A stretch of 64,000 bases of DNA, taken from Angelobacter sp036557225. GTDB lineage: Bacteria; Acidobacteriota; Terriglobia; Terriglobales; Acidobacteriaceae. The stretch covers positions 62,001 to 126,000 of the forward strand of contig DATBHX010000148.1 of NCBI GenBank assembly GCA_036557225.1. The letters run 5' to 3'. The notes under the pieces are model-generated. The model saw nothing but the letters and a program-made list of their open reading frames with translations. It had not been told where the DNA came from and ran no database searches. Made by a program: the position numbers and the translations under genes. Numbering within the stretch: position 1 is the stretch's first letter; each line of letters opens with the position of its first letter. Below are positions 27,001-35,211 of the stretch, in pieces.

Positions 27001-27494
27001 ATTATCTGGTGAAGCCGGCCGACCGTTATGAGCTGGCGAGCGCTGTATCCAAGTATCTGGGACCTGCAAGCAACGGGGTAGGCGGCAATCTTTTATTCAT
27101 CGATGATGACGGGGTCAATCGCAAGCTGATGGCCAGGACCCTCCGCGAAAAGGGATGGAAGGTCCGCGAGGCGGGAAACGGGCGGGAAGGACTTGCGTCA
27201 CTGGAAGAAAATGTTCCGGATCTTGTGCTGCTTGACCTCATCATGCCGGAGATGGATGGATTTTCTTTTATCGAAAAGCTGCGCAGCACACCCAGGTTCT
27301 GCACGTTGCCGGTGCTGGTGATTACCTCGAAAGACCTGACAGAAGTAGAGCGGACGCTGCTCAATAAGAATGTTGCCTGCATTATGGACAAAAACAGAAT
27401 GAGCGTTGAAGATCTGGCGCGCGAGATCAACACATTGCTTCCCCAACCGGTAAAGGAAACCGTACATGGCGAAAATACTACTGGTAGAAGATAA
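24024..27494 (+). CDS. Membrane hybrid histidine kinase with PDZ and GAF domains and two receivers
   Basis: 1156 residues. Order: a membrane helix (about 18-35), an external PDZ-like segment (AGARPGDELLSINGTEFKGE near 73), seven or eight further membrane helices (about 140-420), a GAF-like region (about 440-620), HisKA with FLARMSHELRTPLNAIIGYS near 650, and an HATPase domain (NLLSNASKFTEKG, DTGIGM, GGTGLGLAIS). Two receivers (near 900-1010 and 1020-1140) follow, with acceptor Asp in TLDILMEGMNG and LLDLIMPEMDG. It probably senses a membrane or periplasmic signal and feeds the downstream receiver and the upstream cyclase. ATG 24024 overlaps the cyclase stop; ATG 24048 is an alternative start. 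The 3' end overlaps the next gene by 29 bases. Confidence 0.88.
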   Translation: MPAGRNKTMASYPRQSRTTASRANYGLFLLVAGVALLFQGLYSRYVLDVYRHPTLRPRAPFEYTTARIISRVNEEARIAGARPGDELLSINGTEFKGERLLHDALLQSGPGGSIQAAVRHPDGHVAVFTIKIAPYGRGASSAQDWTFAVIALLFVPALALCLGVLLVFGRPWDLRAWLTLALMMSFSQIYYVPGWDGPLRTVALGYRVLASTLFSVWLVLFSIYFPERTAWDRKRPWIKWLFVAPVSCIAILASTNAVLAQGHLAWIAPWQPILEHLQIVQTILRLLGIVIFFIVLAVSIRQFAGADARRRLKILWIGAFISLAPMFALVVTGLIRRQNPLGSVSTWISLPAVLLLDLLPCTLVYVIVARRALETRVLLRESIKYALARQGVTIFRFAALASLLGVVIYVIQTGSKPGPFLTALMVLAFLAIAVEQTFVEHLNIWLDRHLFTSAYDAERVLITFSDVTLRQASFREMKPLFEVVLQGIARALQVSQPAALLDTEQGYSIQQSFELHAEPSLAFAKDGMTARFLLQSNYPVNVYFDDPESWVHGLSPAEQEALRALNSEVLVPLVRQKGLLGMLSLGPRKSDEPYSKRDLDLLQRVASQAALAVENTRLMMTLSAEITERERKNAEKEAAEQANRTKSDFLARMSHELRTPLNAIIGYSEMLQEDAEDMGEAGFVADLNKIRSAGKHLLSLINSILDISKIEAGKMELYLEPFTIQKLIEDTVPIVEPLVGKNGNRLQVDVPEDIGNMVADMVKVRQTLFNLLSNASKFTEKGVITLGARCDRKGGEDWILFNVTDTGIGMTEEQKGRLFAAFTQADNSITSKYGGTGLGLAISRHFCRMMGGDIRVDSEVGKGTTFTVVLPRKVAREEEAPKEPVEEETPSHAEPSIATVLMIDDDPATCDLMQRKLGSEGVRVIGATSGEEGLQKAAELHPDVITLDILMEGMNGWAVLSKLKADPALADIPVIMLTVMEEKQKGLSLGVADYLVKPADRYELASAVSKYLGPASNGVGGNLLFIDDDGVNRKLMARTLREKGWKVREAGNGREGLASLEENVPDLVLLDLIMPEMDGFSFIEKLRSTPRFCTLPVLVITSKDLTEVERTLLNKNVACIMDKNRMSVEDLAREINTLLPQPVKETVHGENTTGRR

Positions 27495-27843
27495 CGAGAT
27501 GAACCGTGACATGCTGTCACGGAGACTGGTGCGCAAGGGTTTTGAAATCGTGATGGCGCTGGATGGCGCACAGGGAGTGGCCATGGCCCAGTCTGAATCG
27601 CCTGACCTGATCCTGATGGACATGAGTTTGCCGGTGATGAGTGGCTGGGACGCCACACGGAACCTGAAAGCGAATCCGGAAACCAAAACGATTCCGGTAA
27701 TCGCGTTGACCGCGCATGCCATGGCCGCCGATCGCGACCAGGCAATGCAAGCCGGATGCGACGACTATGACACCAAACCGATTGAACTCACGCGGCTGCT
27801 GGAGAAGATAGAGTCTTTGCTAAGCAAGAAAGCAGCAACGTAG
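27466..27843 (+). CDS. Single-domain response regulator (CheY-like)
   Basis: 125 residues, entirely one receiver: ILLVEDNEMNRDMLSRRLVR at the start with the acidic pair, acceptor Asp in LILMDMSLPVMSG near 53, and the conserved Thr and Lys in VIALTAHAM and CDDYDTKPIELT. No output domain. It starts inside the end of the hybrid kinase gene, so it is co-expressed with it and is a likely phosphorelay shuttle toward the orphan HisKA protein or the cyclase. Confidence 0.9.
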   Translation: MAKILLVEDNEMNRDMLSRRLVRKGFEIVMALDGAQGVAMAQSESPDLILMDMSLPVMSGWDATRNLKANPETKTIPVIALTAHAMAADRDQAMQAGCDDYDTKPIELTRLLEKIESLLSKKAAT

Positions 27844-27864
27844 CGTCGAAAGGGATCGGCAAGA

Positions 27865-28236
27865 ATGAATGCGGAAGATTTCAGAAAGCTGAAGCATGAG
27901 TTGCGAACTCCGGTCAATCACATCCTGGGCTACAGTGAGCTGCTGCTTGAGAGCGCGGCTGACGCCGGTGACGGTAACATCGAAAGCCTGGCTCAACAGA
28001 TCCAGAACAATGGTCAAAACTTGGCCCGGGTGATGGAGAAGGGGCTCATCTTCACCGGCAGTGAAGCGGGTGACGAAGCACAGCTGACAACCCTGCGTAC
28101 GAGCCTGCTGCCGCTGGTGCAGCAAATTCTGGCGGTATCGGCGCCAGGCCCTGATAGTCCGGGAATGGTGGGTTACGCAGATGACCTGAAAAAGATCCAC
28201 AGCGCAGCAGACCGGCTCATTTCCCTGATCAGTTAA
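27865..28236 (+). CDS. Orphan HisKA-domain protein without ATPase domain
   Basis: 123 residues. The first 70 residues carry a clear H-box, LKHELRTPVNHILGYSELLL, as in histidine kinases, but the protein ends without any HATPase motifs. The second half is helical. It may be phosphorylated in trans by the upstream hybrid kinase and act as a phosphotransfer (HPt-like) node, or bind the receiver as a modulator. The N-terminus of the nearby cyclase looks like a diverged copy of the same segment lacking the His. It is the last gene of the signalling unit, 21 bp after the single receiver gene. Confidence 0.75.
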   Translation: MNAEDFRKLKHELRTPVNHILGYSELLLESAADAGDGNIESLAQQIQNNGQNLARVMEKGLIFTGSEAGDEAQLTTLRTSLLPLVQQILAVSAPGPDSPGMVGYADDLKKIHSAADRLISLIS

Positions 28237-28285
28237 GCAGGCCGGGCCATCGCAGTTCACACCAAATCAACATCAGGTGAAACAA

Positions 28286-29623
28286 ATGAAGAAACTCAGA
28301 AGCCAACTGGCGTCATCATTCTTATGGAATCGACTCCCCATAGGCCTGCTGGTCATGCTTTTGCAATTTTCTGCCACTGGAATTGTTCGCGCGCAATCAG
28401 CCCAGATTCTACTATCCACAGCGCAGGCCCAGCCCGCGCCAACGCCCGGCACAGATTCCGAAGAGCAGTACGCCAGGCTTGCAGGCGCCTTCCAAAAACA
28501 TGGTTATTCCATTGCCATGACAGAAAGCGCCCTGACCGGTCCCGGAGCTGATTTTCTGAAGCAAAAGGCCGCAAGCGCGCAATTTGTTCTTCTGGGAGAA
28601 GAGCATAACGTCAAGGAGATTCCGAATTTTACGGCGAAGCTTTTTGCCATGCTGCACCAGTGCTGCGGGTTTAATCATTTGGCGTTGGAGAACGATCCGG
28701 TGTCGGCGCAGGCCGCATCAGTCCCGCCGCTGAAAGGCGATTTAAACCAGCTCTCGCAGTATGCCGCCAGGTTCCCCAACGCATTTACGTTTCTCACCCA
28801 GCAGGAGCTGCAGATGATTGCAGACGTGGGCAAAATGGCAACCACAAAGACGGACCCGGTGTGGGGATTGGACCAATCGTTCGGAGTGCTGCATGCTCTG
28901 GAAGAGCTGCGTACGCTGCCCGGAGTCGATACGAAGTCAAGGACATTCCAGGAATTGGCAATGCAGGCGCACGAACTCGATAGCAGCCGATTCACCGAGG
29001 GCCACCATTACATGACGATGGCCAAAGTGAGTGATCTGGAGAATCTTCGGAAAGAGGTTGCACCAAAGCCCGGGAGCGAAGCGGATTTTATCCTTGGGAA
29101 CCTGGTCTCTTCCGCCCGGATCTACATGAACTACCATGGCGAGTACACGGGATACGCCTCTGCATTTGAGCGCGAAGAGCAGATGAAGCGGTTGTTTATG
29201 CGCGGTTACCGGAGCGCAGAGAAGAGCGGTGAAGCCGCACCCAAGGTACTGCTCAAGATGGGCCATTGGCATATCTATCGTGGCCTGGGGCCGAGCGCAT
29301 TGCAGACGCTGGGCGATTTTGTGACTGAATTTGCCGCGGTCAACGACCAGGATGCACTGAGCATCGCGATTTTTATTCACGGCAGCCCGAACAAGTGGCG
29401 GGAAGTGGGAGAGTGGACGGGGATGCGTCCGTTTGCCATGGCAGCGAGTGGCGACCATTGGATGCTGATTGACTTCAGGCCTATTCGTGATGAAGTTTTT
29501 GCCCATGAGTTTGGGCCTCTGAGCCCAACGATGCGCAGTTACATCTTCGGTTTTGATGCAGCGCTCATTATCGTCAATGCGTCGCCCGCGGACTCGCCAA
29601 CGGTGAGTAAAGCAAGCAGATGA
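28286..29623 (+). CDS. Secreted EreA/ChaN-like protein of unknown function
   Basis: 445 residues from ATG 28286 (AGGTGA in front); a GTG at 28277 is an alternative. A signal peptide is present (LPIGLLVMLLQFSATGIVRA, then cleavage near AQS). The mature part contains FVLLGEEHNVKEIPNF with a following LALENDP, reminiscent of the Gly-Glu-x-His and Glu pattern of the erythromycin-esterase/ChaN/TraB fold. Later KMGHWHIYRG and AFEREEQMKRLF provide further His and Glu residues that could form a site. The fold call is tentative and the substrate unknown. It follows the signalling unit after 49 bp and could be co-transcribed with it. Confidence 0.6.
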   Translation: MKKLRSQLASSFLWNRLPIGLLVMLLQFSATGIVRAQSAQILLSTAQAQPAPTPGTDSEEQYARLAGAFQKHGYSIAMTESALTGPGADFLKQKAASAQFVLLGEEHNVKEIPNFTAKLFAMLHQCCGFNHLALENDPVSAQAASVPPLKGDLNQLSQYAARFPNAFTFLTQQELQMIADVGKMATTKTDPVWGLDQSFGVLHALEELRTLPGVDTKSRTFQELAMQAHELDSSRFTEGHHYMTMAKVSDLENLRKEVAPKPGSEADFILGNLVSSARIYMNYHGEYTGYASAFEREEQMKRLFMRGYRSAEKSGEAAPKVLLKMGHWHIYRGLGPSALQTLGDFVTEFAAVNDQDALSIAIFIHGSPNKWREVGEWTGMRPFAMAASGDHWMLIDFRPIRDEVFAHEFGPLSPTMRSYIFGFDAALIIVNASPADSPTVSKASR

Positions 29624-29703
29624 ACATCTGAGATCAGTCGAATAATTGAAATTCTTCGCTGGATCACAAACTGATCGCGACAGCCAGGCCTTATGATGAT
29701 TGA

Positions 29704-30609
29704 ATGCCGGAGCTGCCGGACATTGTCGTTTACATTGAGGCGTTGGAACAGCGAATACTGGGCCATATGCTGGAGCAAGTCCAGATCCCTGGGCCGTCAT
29801 TGTTGCGCACGGCCAAACCCCCGCTGGAGTCAGTGAACGGCCACAAGGTAAGGGAGCTTCGCCGCCTCGGGAAGCGCATTGCAATCGGCCTCGACAACGA
29901 TTTGTGGCTTGTGATCCATTTGATGATTGCCGGCCGGTTGCATTGGAACGAGCGGCGCGTGGTCCCGGATGGCAGGCGGACACTGGCGGCATTCGATTTC
30001 GATTCCGGCACGCTCACTCTCACAGAAGCCGGCTCGAGAAAAAGAGCATCACTCCACCTGGTGGCTGGAGCGGCCGAGTTGGCTAAGCTGGATCCCGGGG
30101 GGATCGATGTACTCACGGCAAATCTTGAACAGTTCAGCGCGGCTCTTACCTCTGACAATCACACGCTCAAGCGGGCGCTTACTGATCCGCGATTGTTTAG
30201 CGGCATCGGGAACGCGTACTCAGACGAAATCCTTTATCATGCGCAGCTATCACCGGTGGCCCTTACTCAACGCCTGGACGCAGAACAGATCAGCCGTCTT
30301 TACCATGCCACCCGGGACACCCTCGAGCAATGGACCAGGAATCTGCGCAGCGAAACCGCCAGCAAATTTCCCAAGAAAGTAACAGCGTTTCGCGATGAAA
30401 TGGCAGTGCATGGCCGCTATGGTGAACTGTGTCCGCGCTGCGGAGAAAAGATCCAGCGGATTCGCTACGCTTCCAACGAGACCAATTACTGCGCGCACTG
30501 CCAGACGGGCGGAAAACTCCTTGCCGACCGCGCCCTTAGCCGGCTACTTCGTGAGGACTGGCCTCGCTCTCTGGAAGAGTTGGAGGAGCGGGTCTCCAGC
30601 CGGAAATAG
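29704..30609 (+). CDS. Formamidopyrimidine-DNA glycosylase family protein (Fpg/Nei)
   Basis: 301 residues. It begins MPELPDIVVYIEALE, giving the N-terminal Pro nucleophile and Glu of the Fpg/Nei family once Met is removed. A helix-two-turn-helix region follows (LFSGIGNAYSDEILYHAQLS), then a C-terminal zinc finger with CPRCGEKIQR and NYCAHCQTGG, four Cys in CxxC-x16-20-CxxC form. The enzyme removes oxidised bases from DNA and cuts the abasic strand. Whether it is MutM or an Nei-like paralogue cannot be decided here. No functional link to its neighbours is seen. Confidence 0.9.
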   Translation: MPELPDIVVYIEALEQRILGHMLEQVQIPGPSLLRTAKPPLESVNGHKVRELRRLGKRIAIGLDNDLWLVIHLMIAGRLHWNERRVVPDGRRTLAAFDFDSGTLTLTEAGSRKRASLHLVAGAAELAKLDPGGIDVLTANLEQFSAALTSDNHTLKRALTDPRLFSGIGNAYSDEILYHAQLSPVALTQRLDAEQISRLYHATRDTLEQWTRNLRSETASKFPKKVTAFRDEMAVHGRYGELCPRCGEKIQRIRYASNETNYCAHCQTGGKLLADRALSRLLREDWPRSLEELEERVSSRK

Positions 30610-30894
30610 CCCGGCCAAATCACTTCGAGAGGCGATATCCTTATATTATGTGGGCTTTTTCATGGCCGACAATAATAAGAACCTACCCGTCACATACGAT
30701 ATAAAATTAAAGGCCTCACCATATTTATTTGACTAACTTAAATGATGAGCAGCCTGGCTTTACGGATATGGTTTAGCCTTGCCGCGTCAATAATTGATAA
30801 GCTGTTTGGGCTGCAAGCGTCTTAATTTTCATCAGCAAACTCATTCAGGCCTGCTGGCGAAATAGTAAGATTTTGCCCGGCGACAAAACCAGGG

Positions 30895-31521
30895 ATGCAG
30901 GAAGCGGAAATCCCAATTCGGGAATTGCTAAATCTTTGCTTGGGCTCCGAGGATCAGGAGCTTTGGCAAAAATTCGCGCGCCGCACCCAGCCACTGATCG
31001 CCAATGTAATCATCAACACGCTGCGGCGGTGGCGCGAGCCGAGTCCCAGCCTGGTCGACGATCTGATCCAGGATACCTATCTAAAACTCTTCGCGAACGA
31101 TCGCAAGGCCTTACGCGGCATAAGAAATGAGCACGAGAACGCGATCTTCGGATATCTGAGAGTAGCTGCCTCCAACACCACGATTGATCATTTTCGTCAG
31201 CCGAAAAACAAAGTACCGGAAGTAGAGCTTACGGACCCGGTGGTACCGCCGTCGCCGGATGGGTTAGACCGGATTGGGTTTGAGCGCGAGAAAGAGAAGA
31301 TCCATGCGATCTTGCAAAGTCTTCCTTCTGAAACTCGGCCGCGAGACCAGGCGATCTTCTGGCTCTATTACGAACAGGGTTACACGGCCAAAGAGATTTC
31401 CTTTTTGCCGCATATCGAGTTAAGTGTAAAGGGAGTGGAAAGCACGTTGCAGCGGTTGGTGCGGCTTGTAAGAGAGCGGCTGGGGTCGGACGAAAATGCG
31501 GCCGGCGGTCAGGGAAGTTGA
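30895..31521 (+). CDS. ECF-type RNA polymerase sigma factor (CHAT locus 1)
   Basis: 208 residues. Region 2 is seen around residues 55-105 (LVDDLIQDTYLKLF, then AIFGYLRVAASNTTIDHFRQ), matching the sigma-70 region 2 pattern with a DxxQ(D/E)xxxK core. Region 4 is near 145-190 (RPRDQAIFWLYYEQGYTAKE and VKGVESTLQRLVRLVRERL), including the recognition helix. It precedes by about 245 bp a protein that starts with an anti-sigma zinc finger and ends in a CHAT protease. That is a plausible regulatory pair in which proteolysis frees the sigma factor. The start codon is uncertain because no clear ribosome-binding site precedes ATG 30895. Confidence 0.85.
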   Translation: MQEAEIPIRELLNLCLGSEDQELWQKFARRTQPLIANVIINTLRRWREPSPSLVDDLIQDTYLKLFANDRKALRGIRNEHENAIFGYLRVAASNTTIDHFRQPKNKVPEVELTDPVVPPSPDGLDRIGFEREKEKIHAILQSLPSETRPRDQAIFWLYYEQGYTAKEISFLPHIELSVKGVESTLQRLVRLVRERLGSDENAAGGQGS

Positions 31522-31765
31522 GCATTATCTTAAGTTTACGGGGCAGAAAGGCGAGTTTAAGGGGTAAAAAGGCTTTGTCCGAAGCTTTACGTCTTTGGGT
31601 TCAGAACGAGGGAGCAAAGGTGAATCAGAACGCTAGTCATTTCAGTGATGTGCGTGCAGGGAAGTTGCCATCACTGGCCGCAGAGAACCGAAGAATAGGA
31701 AAGTTCGCTACCCGCGAACTCCATGCAAGGCACGTGGTTGCACTTCAATGCCGGGGGATAGTTCC

Positions 31766-34700
31766 ATGAACTCGACTGCGCATCGACCATGTCCTGATGA
31801 CGAAGTGCTGCAGGAAATTGCTGCCGGCATCAGCTCTCCGGAGCAGGCCGAAACGACGATGCAGCACGTAGCTACATGCAGCATCTGCGGGCCTGCTTTG
31901 CGGAGATATGTGCGTGAATTTTCGACGGAGGAAACTCCGGAGAACCAGCGAATTCTAGCCCAACTGGAAAGCTCGAAACCGCAGTGGCAACGCCGGTTGG
32001 TGAAGAAACTGCTGGGCCGTTCCGGGCGGACCACGTGGCTGAAAATGGTCCCCGCTTTTGCCGGTCTGGCAGTGGTGATCCTGGCTGTGGTCGAGGGGCC
32101 GGTGCTGGTGGCCGACCTGCAAGTCAAAAAAGCGCAGGGCCAAGCGGCAGCAGCGTTTGCCGACCGTCGCACAATAGTAATGCGGTTGTCCTCAGCTGCT
32201 TATTCCCAATACAAACCATTTCCCACTGAGTTGAGCGGGAATGACAGTCGAGAAATTGATGTGATGCCCCCAGAGCTGACGCGGGCGAGCAGCGCAGCCA
32301 GTGAGAACCTGCAAAAAGACAAAGTGGACCCGCAATGGCTGCAGGTCCAGGGACGTACGCTGCTTTGGGCTACAACTTCCGCCAGTCTGGAAAAAGCAGA
32401 GAAGGACTTTGAAAGAGCACGGTCTGAGGGGCTGGCCACGCCCAGCCTGGAGATTGATCTGGCCGCCAGCTACTATGAACGCGACAGCCGGGCGACGGAA
32501 CATCCGAACCTGCAACGCAGCCTGAATCTGCTGAATGAGGTCCTGAGCAAACCGAAACTGAGCAGTGAGGATAAAGCCAGCGCGCTGTTTAACCTGGCTA
32601 TCGCGTATGAAAAAACGCAGGCGTGGGACCTGGCAGCAGCAACGTGGGAGAAGTATCTTGAGGTGGATTCGTCGAGCGGATGGGCGAATGAAGCCAGACA
32701 ACATCTGAAAGATGCGAAAGCGAAGATCAGTGGATCAGGGCCAAGCAGATTGATTTCGCCGGGTGCATTCCTGCAAAGAATGCAAACTGCTGCAATACAG
32801 GTTGAGGACTATCAGGATATAGCAGTCAGTTCATGGCTGGCGGATGCTGTCGGAAAAAAAGATGAAGAATCGCTAAGGGCGGCCCGATCTCTGGGAGAAA
32901 CGTTAAAGCAAAAACATTCGGATCCGTGGCTGGCCGATATGCTTTCATTGCTGCAAGTGCAAGATTTGCCTGCGCTAAGCTCCTTGGCTTCGGCAATCGA
33001 AAAAAATGGCCAGGGCAATCATGGCGATGCGCTCAGGGAGGCATTGGCGGCCGCCCATGTTTTTGAAGCGCACGGAAATCGTGCAGGCGAGTTCCGTGCC
33101 CGAATTGAGGAGGTGAATGCTGCTCGTCGCATTCTGAATGGATCTGAATGCATGGCGCGAGCAGGCCCGCTCAGCAGCAGACTTGCCCACACTTCGTACC
33201 AATGGTTAAAAGCCCGCCTCTCACTCGAAATAGCAGAATGTGGTAACCTGCTCGGTACCTTCGCAGAATCCGATGCCCACCTTCAAACCAGCCGCCAGAT
33301 TGCCAAGCAATTTGATTTTCCCCAGTTAGAGTTACGCGACATTGGTATTTCGGCGGGAAACAAACATCTTCGCGGTAATTGCAATGAGAGCTGGCGTGAG
33401 TCTGTAGACGGCCTTGGAGTGTACTGGGAAAAATCCCAGAGCTCGCCGGGGCGGTTATATCAGTTTTATTCGGTAATGTTCCAATGTGCAATGGAAGAGG
33501 GTTCTTTGTATGCAGGAGAAGCTTTTTTACGTCATGCGATTGCGGTGCGTAACAGCCTAGCTGAAAAAAACCGCACGATCGAAGGAATACTCCGGCTGCG
33601 CCTTGCCAATGCTCTCGTAGCGAGGAAGGCGGATGATGAAGCCACACAGGAGCGGAAGCAAGCTGCAGCGCTGATTGACCGGAAGCTACTACCAAAGCGA
33701 TTCGATCTGACTCTAGAACTCGAGCAGGCAGAATTCCAACTGGACCATGAGGATGCAAATGGCGCTCTGGCTACCCTGGAGCCTGTTCGGGCAGCTTTGG
33801 CTGAAAAACCTGACAGCTTTTTTTCCCTGCGCTTTAATCAGACATTGGGTAATACCTTGCTCAAATTGGGACGGCTGAATGAGGCCGAAGAAGCGTACGA
33901 GAAAGGCATCCGGACTGCTGAGGCCTCGCTTGATGACATTAAGGATTGGAACGAACGCTTGCAATGGCTCCACGCCACTGACGAGACCTACCGTGGGCTA
34001 GTGCGGGTTCTGATTGAACAAAGGCGGCCTGAAGACGCCCTCGAGCGTTGGGAGCTTTATCGCAGCCGTGCGCTGGTCCAGGCTCGCGTAGAGGGTGTCC
34101 AGAGTACCGATGGCAAACCGACCCGCACGATGTCCAGTGCAGATCAACAATCCAGGTCCAGCCCAGATCCACGGCTGGTTTATGCAAATTTTAACGATGG
34201 CATTCATATTTGGCTGTTACAAGGCCAATCGATCAGAAGTTACTGGGTTCGCGAGCCGAAAGAGGAAGTTGAAGGTACCATCAGGGAATTTGTCGAGAAG
34301 TGCGCGATGCACAGTTCAAAATTAAATGAAGTGCAGCAGTTGGGGCTCAAACTTTTTTCATTCATGGTACAACCGGTAATCAAGGATCTTGCCCCCTCCG
34401 GCAACGTTTCTGTCGAACTGGATCAGGAAGCTTACAACCTGCCCATGGAGGCTTTGTGGACACCGGACGGCCACTATCTAGGGGAGAAATACTCGCTCAT
34501 ATATTCCCCGGGTGCGTGGATGGAGAAGGCCTTACGTGCCCCAGTGCATTTCAACGGTCACGAATCATTGCTGCTGATCGATGCTTCCCATGCACCGGGC
34601 GCCGGCCACCTTCCGGGGTTAGATGCCCAGAAAGAAGCGATTACAAGGCTCTTCGCCCATACTCATATCGTCGATACCACTAAAGTTCCCTGGCTTCAGG

Positions 34701-35131
34701 CTCAACCTCTGGTGGCGACCAGCGATGTGATTCACTATATGGGCCATGGCAGGCCGGATGGCAGCGGGACGAAACTAGATTATGAGGCGGAGCATCCACT
34801 GCGCGTGAAAGACTTCTCACCTGTGCTGCTGCGTCGTACCCAGATGGTGGTGCTGGCAGCCTGTTCCGGTGCCGCCGGCCGGGAAAACGGGTTCGCGGAC
34901 ACGAACAACTTAGTGCATGCTTTTTTTGAAGCAGGAGTGCCAACCGTAATTGCCAGCCATTGGAATGTCGACTCGCAATATACCTCTCTATTGGTAATCA
35001 GTTTCTATCGGCATCTGCGGAATAACGAAACCGTTGCCCGTGCCATGTACAATGCCCGCATCGAGGTAATGCATGACAATCCTCATCCTTACTTCTGGGC
35101 TGGCTTTGGCTTAGGTGGCAGACTTGGCTAA
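31766..35131 (+). CDS. Fusion of anti-sigma zinc finger, membrane helix, TPR repeats and CHAT protease
   Basis: 1121 residues from ATG 31766 (GGGGGAT in front); ATG 31748 has no such site. Residues 1-50 hold a zinc finger of the anti-sigma type (QHVATCSICGPALRRY, HxxxCxxC). One membrane helix follows (MVPAFAGLAVVILAVVEGPV, about 95-115). Residues 150-880 are many TPR-like repeats (ALFNLAIAYEKTQAWDLAAA, EYEKGIRT-type segments). The last 190 residues are a CHAT caspase-like domain: LLLIDASHAPG, catalytic His in VIHYMGHGRPDG and Cys in MVVLAACSGAAG. The topology puts the zinc finger in the cytoplasm and TPR-CHAT outside the inner membrane. It could hold the upstream ECF sigma factor until a signal is sensed. 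Confidence 0.88.
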   Translation: MNSTAHRPCPDDEVLQEIAAGISSPEQAETTMQHVATCSICGPALRRYVREFSTEETPENQRILAQLESSKPQWQRRLVKKLLGRSGRTTWLKMVPAFAGLAVVILAVVEGPVLVADLQVKKAQGQAAAAFADRRTIVMRLSSAAYSQYKPFPTELSGNDSREIDVMPPELTRASSAASENLQKDKVDPQWLQVQGRTLLWATTSASLEKAEKDFERARSEGLATPSLEIDLAASYYERDSRATEHPNLQRSLNLLNEVLSKPKLSSEDKASALFNLAIAYEKTQAWDLAAATWEKYLEVDSSSGWANEARQHLKDAKAKISGSGPSRLISPGAFLQRMQTAAIQVEDYQDIAVSSWLADAVGKKDEESLRAARSLGETLKQKHSDPWLADMLSLLQVQDLPALSSLASAIEKNGQGNHGDALREALAAAHVFEAHGNRAGEFRARIEEVNAARRILNGSECMARAGPLSSRLAHTSYQWLKARLSLEIAECGNLLGTFAESDAHLQTSRQIAKQFDFPQLELRDIGISAGNKHLRGNCNESWRESVDGLGVYWEKSQSSPGRLYQFYSVMFQCAMEEGSLYAGEAFLRHAIAVRNSLAEKNRTIEGILRLRLANALVARKADDEATQERKQAAALIDRKLLPKRFDLTLELEQAEFQLDHEDANGALATLEPVRAALAEKPDSFFSLRFNQTLGNTLLKLGRLNEAEEAYEKGIRTAEASLDDIKDWNERLQWLHATDETYRGLVRVLIEQRRPEDALERWELYRSRALVQARVEGVQSTDGKPTRTMSSADQQSRSSPDPRLVYANFNDGIHIWLLQGQSIRSYWVREPKEEVEGTIREFVEKCAMHSSKLNEVQQLGLKLFSFMVQPVIKDLAPSGNVSVELDQEAYNLPMEALWTPDGHYLGEKYSLIYSPGAWMEKALRAPVHFNGHESLLLIDASHAPGAGHLPGLDAQKEAITRLFAHTHIVDTTKVPWLQAQPLVATSDVIHYMGHGRPDGSGTKLDYEAEHPLRVKDFSPVLLRRTQMVVLAACSGAAGRENGFADTNNLVHAFFEAGVPTVIASHWNVDSQYTSLLVISFYRHLRNNETVARAMYNARIEVMHDNPHPYFWAGFGLGGRLG

Positions 35132-35211
35132 GTGGGGAGGTCGACGCGGCATTGTCTTTGGACGCGGGCCCGAAAATAAAAAAGAATCAAGGTGATTCTA
35201 GGAGAAGACTT

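Noticed and set aside
30661..30735. 24-codon frame MADNNKNLPVTYDIKLKASP... before the ECF sigma gene
   Set aside because: No ribosome-binding site and no sign of conservation that can be judged here; lies in an AT-rich spacer.
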